Below the pieces are notes generated by a model. The model did no database searches, had not been told where the DNA came from, and saw only the letters and a list, made by a program, of their open reading frames with translations. DNA of 64,000 nucleotides from NCBI GenBank assembly GCA_017449675.1, contig JAFTFG010000022.1:22984-86983 (forward strand), in the 5' to 3' direction. A program made the translations under genes and the position numbers. Source of the stretch: Prevotella sp. (lineage in GTDB: Bacteria > Bacteroidota > Bacteroidia > Bacteroidales > Bacteroidaceae). Shown piece by piece: positions 24,949 through 34,287 of this stretch (position 1 is the first letter of the stretch; every line of letters starts with the position of its first letter).

Positions 24949-26310
24949 ATGTCAGAAAGAATTTTCAAGCGGAAGATATATGATCAGATGCTCAAGTGGA
25001 AGAAAAATCAGCATGGTACGACTGCTTTGCTGATTCGGGGAGCCCGTCGTGTCGGCAAATCCACTGTTGCTGAGGATTTCGCCCGGAGAGAGTATGAAAG
25101 TTATCTGTTAGTGGACTTTTCCAAGGCTTCGCTGGCTGTTCATCATCTGTTTGAGGACATCTCAGACCTTGACTATATCTTCACTCAATTGCAACTGACC
25201 TATCGCAAAAGTCTGAAGCCCCATAAATCCGTCATCATCTTCGATGAAATCCAGAAGCAGCCGTTAGCCCGTCAGGCTATCAAAAGTCTGGTGGCAGATG
25301 GCCGCTATGACTATATAGAAACTGGCTCGTTGTTGAGCATCAAGCGAAAAGGCAAAGGACAGAAAGGTAAGCAAAAGAGTATCCTGATTCCCAGTGAAGA
25401 AACGCGAATAGACATGTACCCAATGGACTATGAGGAATTTCGCTGGGCAATGGGTGACGAAGCCACGATACCATTACTGCGTAATATATTCGATGCCCGT
25501 CAGCCGTTGGGCGATGCAACTAATCGAAAGATGATGCGTGACTTCCGTCTATATGTGTTGGTGGGAGGAATGCCTCAGGCTGTCAATGACTATCTTGACA
25601 CCCATGACCTGAGCGTCGTTGACCAGCGCAAGCGGAGTATCCTCGACCTCTACGACGAAGACTTCTACGACCTTGACCCTACAGGTCAGACCTCCGATTT
25701 GTTTCATGCTATTCCATCCCAGTTGAATAGCAATGCCTCACGCTATCAGGTAAGCAGTGTTATTGCAGGGGGAAAGATTGACCGTTTGAGAGAACAGATT
25801 GCCATACTGAGAGATTCGATGACAGTCAATCTTGCTTATCATACTAATGATCCGAGTGCAGGACTGGCATCGCACATGAACAGAGACCAATTCAAGTTGT
25901 ACTGCGGTGACATAGGTCTGTTTGTGACACTGGCCTTTTGGGATGATGCTTTCACCGAAAACCTTATTTACCAAAAGGTTTTGAGTGACAATCTGAAAGC
26001 AGATGTAGGCTATGTTTATGAGAACGTAGTGGCGCAGATGCTTGTTGCAGCCGGTCACAAGTTGTACTATCATACTTGGCCTACACCGTCGGGCAAACAC
26101 AATTATGAAATAGACTTCCTATTGTCACGACAGGCCAAGGTGTGTCCCATAGAGGTAAAATCCTCCACGTCTAACGTACACACCTCTATTGACGAGTTCC
26201 AGAAGAAGTTCTCGTCTCGTATCTATCAACGATATCTACTTCATGCCAAGGACATGAGAAAGGAGCAGGATATGCTATGTTTGCCGCTATACATGGCTAT
26301 GTTTATTTGA
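24949..26310 (+). CDS. AAA-type ATPase with DUF4143 domain
   Basis: 453 residues. Walker A is GARRVGKST (~31-39) and Walker B is IIFDEIQK (~96-103), as in AAA_14 ATPases. The C-terminal half is DUF4143-like (FRLYVLVGGMPQAVNDYLDT, LYCGDIGLFVTLAFW, YVYENVVAQMLVAAGHKLYYHTW), ending in a PD-(D/E)xK-like core YEIDFLL...CPIEVKSS (~386-407). This family occurs in many copies in Bacteroidetes and archaeal genomes; its role is not settled. It lies between a recombinase fragment and the intact recombinase gene, behind a 33-nt repeat array, which fits an inserted or mobile cargo gene. The 3' end is 22 nt from the convergent recombinase stop. Confidence 0.85.
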   Translation: MSERIFKRKIYDQMLKWKKNQHGTTALLIRGARRVGKSTVAEDFARREYESYLLVDFSKASLAVHHLFEDISDLDYIFTQLQLTYRKSLKPHKSVIIFDEIQKQPLARQAIKSLVADGRYDYIETGSLLSIKRKGKGQKGKQKSILIPSEETRIDMYPMDYEEFRWAMGDEATIPLLRNIFDARQPLGDATNRKMMRDFRLYVLVGGMPQAVNDYLDTHDLSVVDQRKRSILDLYDEDFYDLDPTGQTSDLFHAIPSQLNSNASRYQVSSVIAGGKIDRLREQIAILRDSMTVNLAYHTNDPSAGLASHMNRDQFKLYCGDIGLFVTLAFWDDAFTENLIYQKVLSDNLKADVGYVYENVVAQMLVAAGHKLYYHTWPTPSGKHNYEIDFLLSRQAKVCPIEVKSSTSNVHTSIDEFQKKFSSRIYQRYLLHAKDMRKEQDMLCLPLYMAMFI

Positions 26311-26332
26311 ATAGCCACACAGAATGAAATCC

Positions 26333-27313
26333 TCATCTTTTTCTAAGGAATGACAGAATCTTGTTTTTAATACGACTGTGTAAACTTTCCTTTTTCTCAG
26401 AAAAAATGGGATTTAGGTTGTTTTCAAAATGCTTGAAATCAGAACCAAGTTTCTTCATCGTGATACGGGCGTATATCTGGGTCGTTTTGATGTTGGAATG
26501 TCCCAGGATGCGACTTAGACTTTCAATGGGGATGCCTTGATTGAGAGCCATGACGGCAAAACTATGTCGAGCGCAGTGGAAGGTGATATGTCTATGGATT
26601 CCACACTCATTTAATACGCTGGATAGCCTTTTTGCAATGGCGTGGTATTCACACCAGTCAAAGATCTGTTGTTTGTCGTTCTTGGCATAACGCCGGATGA
26701 TCCCATATGCTTGAGGAAGCAGCCGTACTTGGAAAGGGATTCCTGTTTTGTGTCTTGATGAGATGATCCATCGATAACCGTCAAGGAGGAAGATGTCTGT
26801 GAGTTTCAACTGGCGGATATCAATATATGACATACCCGTCAAGGCAGAAAACACAAAAAGATCCCGTACATAGGCTTGCATAGGGTTAATAAAAGGATGG
26901 TTCATGATTAGACGTATTTCGTCTTCTGACAAATATTCCCTCTCACGGATATTTTTGGCAATATGAAATTCCGCGAATGGGTTCCTGTTAATCAACCCTC
27001 TTCTGTGAGCCCTTAGGATAACACCTTTGAGCATCATGCAGTTCAGCCATATAGTAGCACCCCTCAGCCCTCTGTCTATACTTAGGTATACACTGAAACG
27101 CTGGATAAAATCCAGTTGTAGGCGAGATAAGGGAATGTCTGATTGGTGCTCCCATGCCTTTATGAAGTCTGCGACATAGTTTCTTGCTCGCAACATAATA
27201 TGATAGGAGTGTATGGAGCGGTCTTTACCGACTCGTAATTGAAATTGATAATTGTCGGCATCAAATGCCTGTAGCAATGTCATAGATTGCATTGTTTTTC
27301 TTGACTGTTTCAT
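26333..27313 (-). CDS. Tyrosine site-specific recombinase
   Basis: 326 residues. Residues ~35-115 are the SAM-like core-binding domain. The catalytic domain shows HKTG (~188), the box HCARHSFA (His 246, Arg 249), LGHSNIKTTQIYA (His ~272) and the nucleophile Tyr ~281. At the usual first-Arg position the sequence is ALTGMSYIDI, with Ser in place of Arg, as in several Bacteroidetes integrases. It is shorter than most ~400-residue Bacteroidetes integrases because the N-terminal arm-binding region is reduced. It lies 73 bp from, and divergent to, the PUL2 susC and inside the inverted-repeat-bounded segment 21473-27397, so it is the natural candidate to invert that segment (inference). Confidence 0.85.
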   Translation of the reverse strand: MKQSRKTMQSMTLLQAFDADNYQFQLRVGKDRSIHSYHIMLRARNYVADFIKAWEHQSDIPLSRLQLDFIQRFSVYLSIDRGLRGATIWLNCMMLKGVILRAHRRGLINRNPFAEFHIAKNIREREYLSEDEIRLIMNHPFINPMQAYVRDLFVFSALTGMSYIDIRQLKLTDIFLLDGYRWIISSRHKTGIPFQVRLLPQAYGIIRRYAKNDKQQIFDWCEYHAIAKRLSSVLNECGIHRHITFHCARHSFAVMALNQGIPIESLSRILGHSNIKTTQIYARITMKKLGSDFKHFENNLNPIFSEKKESLHSRIKNKILSFLRKR

Positions 27314-27340
27314 AATAAGCGATTTAAATGAATAACTCGC

Positions 27341-27371
27341 TAAAGATAATGCTTTTCAACCGTTCGTCAAA
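27341..27371 (-). promoter_or_regulatory. Promoter of the recombinase gene
   Basis: On the - strand TTTG (27371-27368), 19 nt, then TATCTTTA (27348-27341), one base from the TAnnTTTG consensus. No matching promoter for the divergent susC at 27387 is seen in the 73-bp gap or in the adjacent ~110 nt. Confidence 0.6.
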
Positions 27372-27375
27372 ACTT

Positions 27376-27397
27376 AATACTTAAGTATGAATCAAAA
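27376..27397 (+). repeat. Inverted repeat copy at PUL2 susC start
   Basis: Identical over 22 nt and in opposite orientation to 21473-21494, covering the palindrome TACTTAAGTA and the first codons of susC. The PUL3 susC start (38755) shares only the last ~14 nt and lacks the palindrome. Confidence 0.85.
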
Positions 27398-30300
27398 TAT
27401 AAAAAAGATTGTGCTGCTAATGGGTGCATGCCTTTTAGGGATGTACTCACCTGTAATGGCTGCCAACGAGACATCGGTGGAGGCTGTTCAGCAGACAACG
27501 AAGAAGATTACTGGTACCGTCAGTGACGCACAAGGTCCTGTCATCGGTGCGAGCGTAGTTGAAAAGGGAACCGCCAATGGCGTGGTGACCGATTTCGACG
27601 GAAATTTTACGCTGAGTGTGAAGCCAGGGGCTACGTTGGTGGTCTCCTATATCGGCTACATTCCAAGGGAGATTGTTGTGGGCAATCAGTCAAATATTGA
27701 CATCACCCTAAAGGAGGACAATGCCCTTCTAGAAGAGGTTGTCGTTATCGGTTACGGTGTCCAGAAGAAAAAGTTGGTCACCGGTGCCACCCTTCAGGTG
27801 AAGGGTGAGGATGTGGCCAAACTGAACACCTCCAATCCCTTGCAGGCCTTACAGGGTCAGACTCCTGGTATGACCATTATCTCAGAGTCTGGTCAGCCTG
27901 GTGAGGGACTGAAAGTAAATATCCGTGGTCTCGGTACTACAGGTTCCAGCGGCCCACTGTATATCATCGATGGCGTACGTGGTGACATTGCCACGGTGAA
28001 TCCCGCCGATATTGAGTCGATTGACGTGTTGAAGGACGCTGCCTCCGCTGCCATCTACGGTTCACAGTCTGCCAATGGTGTCGTACTGGTGACTACCAAG
28101 AGTGGTAAGGAAGGTCGCGCCATTGTCAGTTTCGATGCTTACTATGGTTGGCAGAATGCTCCCCGCAAGATGAAGATGCTCAACTCCAAGCAGTATATGT
28201 CTATCATGGACGAGCAGAATATCAACTCTGGAGGCTCTGCCTATGACTGGTATGGACTGAAAGAGGACGGAACCCCGAAATATGCCAGTATCTTCGACAA
28301 AGACGGGAATATTATTGACACAGACTGGGTCAATGAGATGTTCAAAGACAATGCAGAGACCTATAGTGCCAACCTAAGTGTCAGCGGCGGCAGTCAGAAA
28401 GGCAATTATGCCTTGTCAATGGGCTATATGAGTCAGGAGGGTATCGTAGGCGGAAAGGATGTTTCCAGTTATTCCCGCTATAATTTCCGTGTGAACTCCG
28501 AGTATCAGGTGATTGACAAGTTTCTGAAGATCGGTGAGCAGATTTCTTTGATCTATTATAAAAAAAACGGGCTGAGCGTAGGAAATGCCTACAACAACTC
28601 ACTTCGTGCCGCCTTCGGTACTTCTCCGCTCGCTCCTATCTACAGCGATAACGGCAAGTATGGAAGTCCATATAACGACACATCTGACAGTGAGTGGTTC
28701 AACGCCGACGGCAACCCCTATGGTGTGATGATGACCACCAATAACAATAAGACACAGAACTACACGGTATCTGCCAACGCTTATGCTGAATTTGAGTTTA
28801 TCAAGAACCTGAAGTTCCGTACAACCTTGGGTGTGAAGTACGACTCCAACAACTATCGTAGTTTCTCACCACTTTATCATTTCTCTATCTATAGTTATCA
28901 GGACACCCGTACTGGTGTGTCACAGAGTGCCAGCGACGGCTTCGGCATCACTTGGACTAACACCCTGAGTTATAACTTTGACATCAAGGAACACCACTTC
29001 GATACGATGATCGGTTATGAGACTTACCGTACAGAAGGACAGAGCATCTATGCCGCCAACGGCTCACTGCGCGATGGCTTTGACACTTGGGCTTATGCAT
29101 ATCTGGGCAATGGCACCGCCACCAATCAGGAAGGAGGTCTTTCTGTTAGCGGCTCACCTTGGGATGAGGAGCGTATGGTCAGTTACTTCGCCCGTGTCGG
29201 ATGGAACTGGAAAGAAACCTACATGGTGAACGCCACCTTGCGGTGCGACGGCTCTAGCCGTTTTGCCTCTGGTCATCGCTTCGGTTGGTTCCCTTCTATC
29301 TCCGCAGGTTGGGTCATGACCAACGAGAAATTTATGCAGCCCGTAACCAAGTTCATGGACTACTTCAAGATCCGTGTTTCTTGGGGACAGGTAGGTAACC
29401 AGAATATCGGTAACTATATGTACCTTGCTCCAATGGGCTTCAATAACTACTATTATAACTTCGGTACTACGCTCGGTTCTGATGCAGACCAGTGGGGTGC
29501 CGTTCCTACTCGCTTAGGCAATGAGGATATTACCTGGGAGACCTCTGAGCAGTTCGATCTCGGTTTCGATGCCCGTTTCCTCAACCAGCGACTGAACGTC
29601 AACTTTGACTTCTACGTGAAGACCACCAAGGACTGGCTCGTACAGCCTCCCGTACTGGCGACGGTAGGAACTGGTGCTCCCTACATCAACGGTGGTGACG
29701 TTAAGAACACCGGTGTGGAACTCGGATTGAGTTGGAACGACCGCATCGGTAAGAACTTCCGATATTATGTAAACGTCAACGGCGCTTATAATAAGAATAA
29801 GGTAGGTAATATCCCCAATGAGGATGGTATCATCCATGGTGAGACAGGTTCCGTGCTCTACGACAACTCAGGTGAGTTTTACCGTGCCTCTAACGGTGAG
29901 CCAATCGGTTACTTCTGGGGTTATAAGACCGCCGGCATCTTCCAAAACCAGCAGGAAATTAACGACTGGATTGCTGCAGGCAATGGTGTGCTACAGTCTA
30001 ATGTACAGCCTGGTGACGTGAAGTATTATGATATCAACCATGACGGTGTCATTGATGAGAGCGACAAGGTGAACCTTGGCAACGGTATGCCTGACTTCAC
30101 CTATGGTTTCTCCTTTGGCTTCGACTGGAAGGGCTTTGACTTCTCCGTACAGGCTAACGGACAGACTGGTAATAAGATTGTGCAGACCCTGCGTAACGTA
30201 GGTACCACAACTGCCAACTACACCACCGCTATCCTCGACCGTTGGACAGGTGAAGGAACCAGCAACAAGATTCCTCGTGTCACCAATACCAACATCAACT

Positions 30301-30569
30301 ATCAGTTCTCGGATCTCTTTATTCAGGACGGCGACTTTCTGCGTATCTCCAATATCACGTTGGGTTATGACTTCGCTAAGTTGCTGAAGTGTAAATATAT
30401 CTCACAGTGCCGTCTCTATGCTCAGGTGCAGAATGCCTTCACCTTCACCAAGTACGATGGTATGGATCCGGAAATCGGTTATGGTAACTCTGGATGGGTT
30501 TCTGGTATAGACTATGGATACTATCCACGTCCACGTACCTTCCTTTTTGGTGTTAACTTGAAGTTCTAA
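27387..30569 (+). CDS. susC: SusC/RagA family TonB-dependent transporter (PUL2)
   Basis: 1060 residues. Signal peptide (LLMGACLLGMYSPVMA), carboxypeptidase-regulatory-like domain (ITGTVSDAQGPVIGASVV, DFDGNFTLSV), TonB-box region (LLEEVVVIGYG), plug (VNIRGLGTTGSSGPLYIIDG, AASAAIYGSQSANGVVLVTTK) and barrel ending LFGVNLKF. The first ~130 codons match PUL1 susC in patches, and 56 nt around codons 38-57 are identical to PUL3 susC, which points to recombination among the susC 5' ends. It begins 73 bp from the divergent recombinase gene. No promoter is evident in that gap, so this locus may be silent in the present orientation (inference). Confidence 0.95.
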   Translation: MNQNIKKIVLLMGACLLGMYSPVMAANETSVEAVQQTTKKITGTVSDAQGPVIGASVVEKGTANGVVTDFDGNFTLSVKPGATLVVSYIGYIPREIVVGNQSNIDITLKEDNALLEEVVVIGYGVQKKKLVTGATLQVKGEDVAKLNTSNPLQALQGQTPGMTIISESGQPGEGLKVNIRGLGTTGSSGPLYIIDGVRGDIATVNPADIESIDVLKDAASAAIYGSQSANGVVLVTTKSGKEGRAIVSFDAYYGWQNAPRKMKMLNSKQYMSIMDEQNINSGGSAYDWYGLKEDGTPKYASIFDKDGNIIDTDWVNEMFKDNAETYSANLSVSGGSQKGNYALSMGYMSQEGIVGGKDVSSYSRYNFRVNSEYQVIDKFLKIGEQISLIYYKKNGLSVGNAYNNSLRAAFGTSPLAPIYSDNGKYGSPYNDTSDSEWFNADGNPYGVMMTTNNNKTQNYTVSANAYAEFEFIKNLKFRTTLGVKYDSNNYRSFSPLYHFSIYSYQDTRTGVSQSASDGFGITWTNTLSYNFDIKEHHFDTMIGYETYRTEGQSIYAANGSLRDGFDTWAYAYLGNGTATNQEGGLSVSGSPWDEERMVSYFARVGWNWKETYMVNATLRCDGSSRFASGHRFGWFPSISAGWVMTNEKFMQPVTKFMDYFKIRVSWGQVGNQNIGNYMYLAPMGFNNYYYNFGTTLGSDADQWGAVPTRLGNEDITWETSEQFDLGFDARFLNQRLNVNFDFYVKTTKDWLVQPPVLATVGTGAPYINGGDVKNTGVELGLSWNDRIGKNFRYYVNVNGAYNKNKVGNIPNEDGIIHGETGSVLYDNSGEFYRASNGEPIGYFWGYKTAGIFQNQQEINDWIAAGNGVLQSNVQPGDVKYYDINHDGVIDESDKVNLGNGMPDFTYGFSFGFDWKGFDFSVQANGQTGNKIVQTLRNVGTTTANYTTAILDRWTGEGTSNKIPRVTNTNINYQFSDLFIQDGDFLRISNITLGYDFAKLLKCKYISQCRLYAQVQNAFTFTKYDGMDPEIGYGNSGWVSGIDYGYYPRPRTFLFGVNLKF

Positions 30570-30587
30570 AACTAGATGATTACGAAT

Positions 30588-32300
30588 ATGAAAACAAAGA
30601 TATTATCTATAGTCACCGTCGGAATGCTGACATTAGGAATGACCTCATGTGGAAATGATTTCCTAGAAGTCTCTTCGAAGACCGAGGGAACGACGGGTAA
30701 CTTTTATTCCAATGAGGCTGCTGCCAACCGTGCCCTCATCGGATGCTATGACGGCTGGCAGCGTACGGTGTCAAATGGACCAACTTTCGCTTTCCATTAT
30801 CTCTCGGAACTATTGTCTGACCAGTGTTTTGGCGGTACAGGGGCCAACGATGCCCGCAACTCTGCAGTTGTCGACCGCTTCGATATGGCTGAGGACAATT
30901 CACAGCAGAATCTGCATAACACCCTTTGGGAGAGTTATTATGCCGCTATCTACCGTGTCAACGAGTTGCTGACCCGCACAGAGGGTGTTGCTTGGTCGAG
31001 TGAGAAAGTTCAGGGACAATTGTTAGGTGAGGCTCGTGCTATGCGTGGTATCCTCTACTTCGATCTGGCTCGTGTTTTCGAAAATGTGCCTTTGATTACA
31101 GAACCTACCACGGAGAATGTCGCACAGGCTCCTGTTGATGATGTGTATGCTCAGATTTTTGAAGACTTGAAGTTTGCGGCGGAGAATATTCCTGCCGATG
31201 CATATTCTAAGGCTTCCTCATCTACCAATGACGGACGTATCACCTGCTATGCCGCCAAGGCAATGATGGCTCGTGCATACCTGTTCTATACTGGTGTCTA
31301 TGGCAAAGAGCCTGCTGGTGTGACCAAGGCTCAGATACTGGCTGATTTGGAGGATATCATCAGCAGTGGTGAGTATGACCTTATTCCTTTGTATAAGAAC
31401 CTCTGGTATTGCGCCAGTACTACTTGGGAGGGCAGTGACCAGGCAGGATGGAAAGAAGTCTCAACCTATGCAGGTGAGGACAATGTGGAGAATATCCTGA
31501 CCATGAAGTTTAATTATACCTCCGACTATAACGGTAATGCTGGTGGTAATAATGCTATTCAAATGTTCTCTATTCGTGGCGGTACGTTCAAGGCTCCTTA
31601 CGGACAAGGCTGGGGCGGTGCTACGGTACCAGAGAATGTATACAACTCCTATCCAAATGGCGACCAGCGTCGTGACGCTTCCATTATTAATCTGGCAGGT
31701 GAAGGTATTGAGTCGACAGATGCGTATCAGAAGGCGATTCTCGACCAGCGTGAGTACACTGGTTACTTTAATAAAAAGTATACTGCTCGCTCTGGCTATC
31801 ACCAGAGTGAGTCTGACGGGTCATGGAGTCTCACCCACTACTGGGACGGTCTGATGGCTGGTGACTTCCAGATATCACAGCCTATCGGCTACACACTCAT
31901 CCGCTATGCTGACGTGCTGTTGATGGCTGCTGAGTTGGGTAGCAGCAACGCACAAGACTATCTGAATCGGGTGCATAGTCGTGCCTATGCTACGGAGAAT
32001 GCTGATGGTTCTGTTAATACCCCAAAACTCTCCGTTGCCTTGACACGGGATAATATTATGGAGGAGCGCCGTTTGGAATTTGCCTTTGAGGGCATACGTT
32101 ACTGGGATCTACTCCGTCAGGGTGTTAATATGGCAGCCAATGCCATTGTGGCTTCTGGTAGTAAGGTGTTGAACGGTGGCATAGAGGCTACTGTCAACTA
32201 TTCTTCTCAGAATATCATCTCGAAGCGTGGCTTCCAGCAGATTCCTCAAACACAGATTACTTTGTCAAACGGTGTACTGAAACAGAATGCCGGTTGGTAA
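30588..32300 (+). CDS. susD: SusD/RagB family surface glycan-binding lipoprotein (PUL2)
   Basis: 570 residues from ATG 30588, chosen over 30576 because it gives a compact signal MKTKILSIVTVGMLTLGMTSC. SusD hallmarks include YRVNELLTR, LLGEARAMRGILYFDLARVFENVPLI, RYADVLLMAAEL and EERRLEFAFEGIRYWDLLRQG. It would sit over the SusC barrel and bind the glycan. It follows susC by 18 nt. Confidence 0.95.
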   Translation: MKTKILSIVTVGMLTLGMTSCGNDFLEVSSKTEGTTGNFYSNEAAANRALIGCYDGWQRTVSNGPTFAFHYLSELLSDQCFGGTGANDARNSAVVDRFDMAEDNSQQNLHNTLWESYYAAIYRVNELLTRTEGVAWSSEKVQGQLLGEARAMRGILYFDLARVFENVPLITEPTTENVAQAPVDDVYAQIFEDLKFAAENIPADAYSKASSSTNDGRITCYAAKAMMARAYLFYTGVYGKEPAGVTKAQILADLEDIISSGEYDLIPLYKNLWYCASTTWEGSDQAGWKEVSTYAGEDNVENILTMKFNYTSDYNGNAGGNNAIQMFSIRGGTFKAPYGQGWGGATVPENVYNSYPNGDQRRDASIINLAGEGIESTDAYQKAILDQREYTGYFNKKYTARSGYHQSESDGSWSLTHYWDGLMAGDFQISQPIGYTLIRYADVLLMAAELGSSNAQDYLNRVHSRAYATENADGSVNTPKLSVALTRDNIMEERRLEFAFEGIRYWDLLRQGVNMAANAIVASGSKVLNGGIEATVNYSSQNIISKRGFQQIPQTQITLSNGVLKQNAGW

Positions 32301-32335
32301 TATAATTAAAAAATAACGATTAAGCATAAAAGACT

Positions 32336-34258
32336 ATGAAAGTCAAGAAAATATTATATTTGCTTATGGCAACGGCAGGTCTGCTGCTTACGGCATGCTC
32401 GCCTGACGACCATAACTTGAGCAAGCCCGATTTTGAGTCAGGAGACTTGGTGCATGGAAGTGCTTTCTCCGTGACTGTAGATGCCGATAATACAGTAACG
32501 TTGAAGAGTCTGCTAGACGACAGTTACAACTGCTATTGGATTCAGCCAAACGGACGCAGCCAAGGTAATGAGGTGAAGTTCCAACTTCCTTTCGCAGGAA
32601 CGTATGAGGTGACCTTTGGCGTGGATACCCGTGGCGGTGTTGTTTACGGTGCTCCTTACAAGTTTGAGATTACCACCAACAATATGTCATTGCTGGAAGA
32701 TCCTCTGTATACCTACCTGACTGGTGGTGTGGGTAAGAGTAAGAAATGGGTGCCCGTAGACAAAGACTATGGCGTAGGCCAGTGTACAGGTCCTGTGATG
32801 TACTGTAATCCTGACGATGTCCTTAACGACGGTTCTGGTGACACCAACATCGGTATTAGTCACATGAAGCCTAACTGGGACCCAGGTTTCCAGTCATGGC
32901 TGATACCTGAGAGCGATCCCTATATGGACTCCTATATGGTCTTCTCGCTGGATGATGTGAACGGATGCTCCATGATTGAGTATCGAGGCGAGGCAGGTAC
33001 CAAGAGTGCTTCTACAGGTACGACTCTGTCGGGCAAGTGGAACCTGAACCTCTCTGACAAGAATCATCCGACATTGTCGTTCACAGACACTTACTCAATG
33101 CACAATACGGGCTTTAATGAGGTCTGTGACAACTATACGACAGACATCATCATCACAGAACTGACACCTTATATGCTACAGTTGGCTACCATGCGTACCA
33201 ATAGTGAAGGCTCTTGGTGGATCATCTGGAACTTCATCGCTGAAGATGTGCAAAATGGTACGGTAGAGATACCTTCAGGAGATGTGAACTACCTCACTCC
33301 GACTACTCCAGTATTGCCAGAGATAGATGATCTGACCACTAAACTTTTCACGACCGATATCAGTGGTGTGGAATTCGTTGGTGCAGAGATGACCTATCAG
33401 GTCAGTCAGGATGCTGCCTATGACTGGTTATGGTGGAATGGTGGCTCCTCTGCTTGGGAGAGTGTAATCAAAGAAAACTATGGTACCAACTGGGCTCCGA
33501 AGTGGGACGAGGATGCCGTGGCAGAGAATGAGTTGACCTTGACCAAGAAGGGTGAGTATACCTATGGTGAGCAGACCGGTACCTATACCATTTCTGACTC
33601 GAAGATTGTCTTTGACAGCGAGGTGTCTTTCTTTACTGTGACTGGTGATGAGCGTACCATTCAGGTGAAGGGTAAGGAGTGGCAGGTCTTCAAGTGTGAC
33701 CCAGGCTCTGAATTAGTCCTTGGTGTTGCCGACGGAAAGGATGCCAATGGTAATACGAACAGTTACTTGGTGGTTAACCTAACCTATAAGGCTGTTGGTG
33801 GCGGAGAGACAGGTCCGGTTATCGTTCCATTCGATGCCTCTAAGGTGAACAATTATATTGAGGCTGGAAGTTACTTCCGCTGTCAGTTGTATAACCCGTG
33901 GGGTGGTGGCAATGACGCTATTGATCCTGCTAATGTGAAGTTGAAGAAGAATCAGAAGGTCAATGTCACTGTGACCTTGTCTGGTTTCACCTTCTCACAG
34001 CCTGCCAAGATGGTCCTCTGTTGCAACCGTGGCAGTGAGCAGAGTTGGGAGACAGACTGCTTCAACTACAGTCGTGCTATCACCGTCAACGGCGACGGTA
34101 CATATACTGTATCGTGGACGAACGACACTGGCTCTACCGTGAAGTGGGACGATGGTGCATCAGCCCTGACCATTACGATGCAGTATGACGGCTATGCCAC
34201 ACTGCCTGATGAAGACTATGCTTCACACTGCATGATAGAAAGTATCACTATTGAGTAA
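32336..34258 (+). CDS. Surface lipoprotein with aromatic-rich repeated domains (likely glycan-binding, PUL2)
   Basis: 640 residues with lipobox GLLLTAC and then SPDDHNLSKP, consistent with surface export. An N-terminal PKD-like segment (~45-115: VKFQLPFAGTYEVTFGVDTRGG) is followed by two aromatic-rich domains (GKSKKWVPVD..., DAAYDWLWWNGGSSAWES...) and a C-terminal beta domain (~500-640: YFRCQLYNPWGGGNDAIDPAN). Gene position and the PKD-like plus paired-domain layout correspond to the PUL1 protein at 14629-16296, though sequence similarity is modest. A SusE/F-like role in binding glycan is likely; the ligand is not known. The following gap holds a short GGTAAAA-type repeat (34256-34285). Confidence 0.65.
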   Translation: MKVKKILYLLMATAGLLLTACSPDDHNLSKPDFESGDLVHGSAFSVTVDADNTVTLKSLLDDSYNCYWIQPNGRSQGNEVKFQLPFAGTYEVTFGVDTRGGVVYGAPYKFEITTNNMSLLEDPLYTYLTGGVGKSKKWVPVDKDYGVGQCTGPVMYCNPDDVLNDGSGDTNIGISHMKPNWDPGFQSWLIPESDPYMDSYMVFSLDDVNGCSMIEYRGEAGTKSASTGTTLSGKWNLNLSDKNHPTLSFTDTYSMHNTGFNEVCDNYTTDIIITELTPYMLQLATMRTNSEGSWWIIWNFIAEDVQNGTVEIPSGDVNYLTPTTPVLPEIDDLTTKLFTTDISGVEFVGAEMTYQVSQDAAYDWLWWNGGSSAWESVIKENYGTNWAPKWDEDAVAENELTLTKKGEYTYGEQTGTYTISDSKIVFDSEVSFFTVTGDERTIQVKGKEWQVFKCDPGSELVLGVADGKDANGNTNSYLVVNLTYKAVGGGETGPVIVPFDASKVNNYIEAGSYFRCQLYNPWGGGNDAIDPANVKLKKNQKVNVTVTLSGFTFSQPAKMVLCCNRGSEQSWETDCFNYSRAITVNGDGTYTVSWTNDTGSTVKWDDGASALTITMQYDGYATLPDEDYASHCMIESITIE

Positions 34259-34287
34259 AGGTAAAAAAGTTAAAAGGTAAAATAGTT

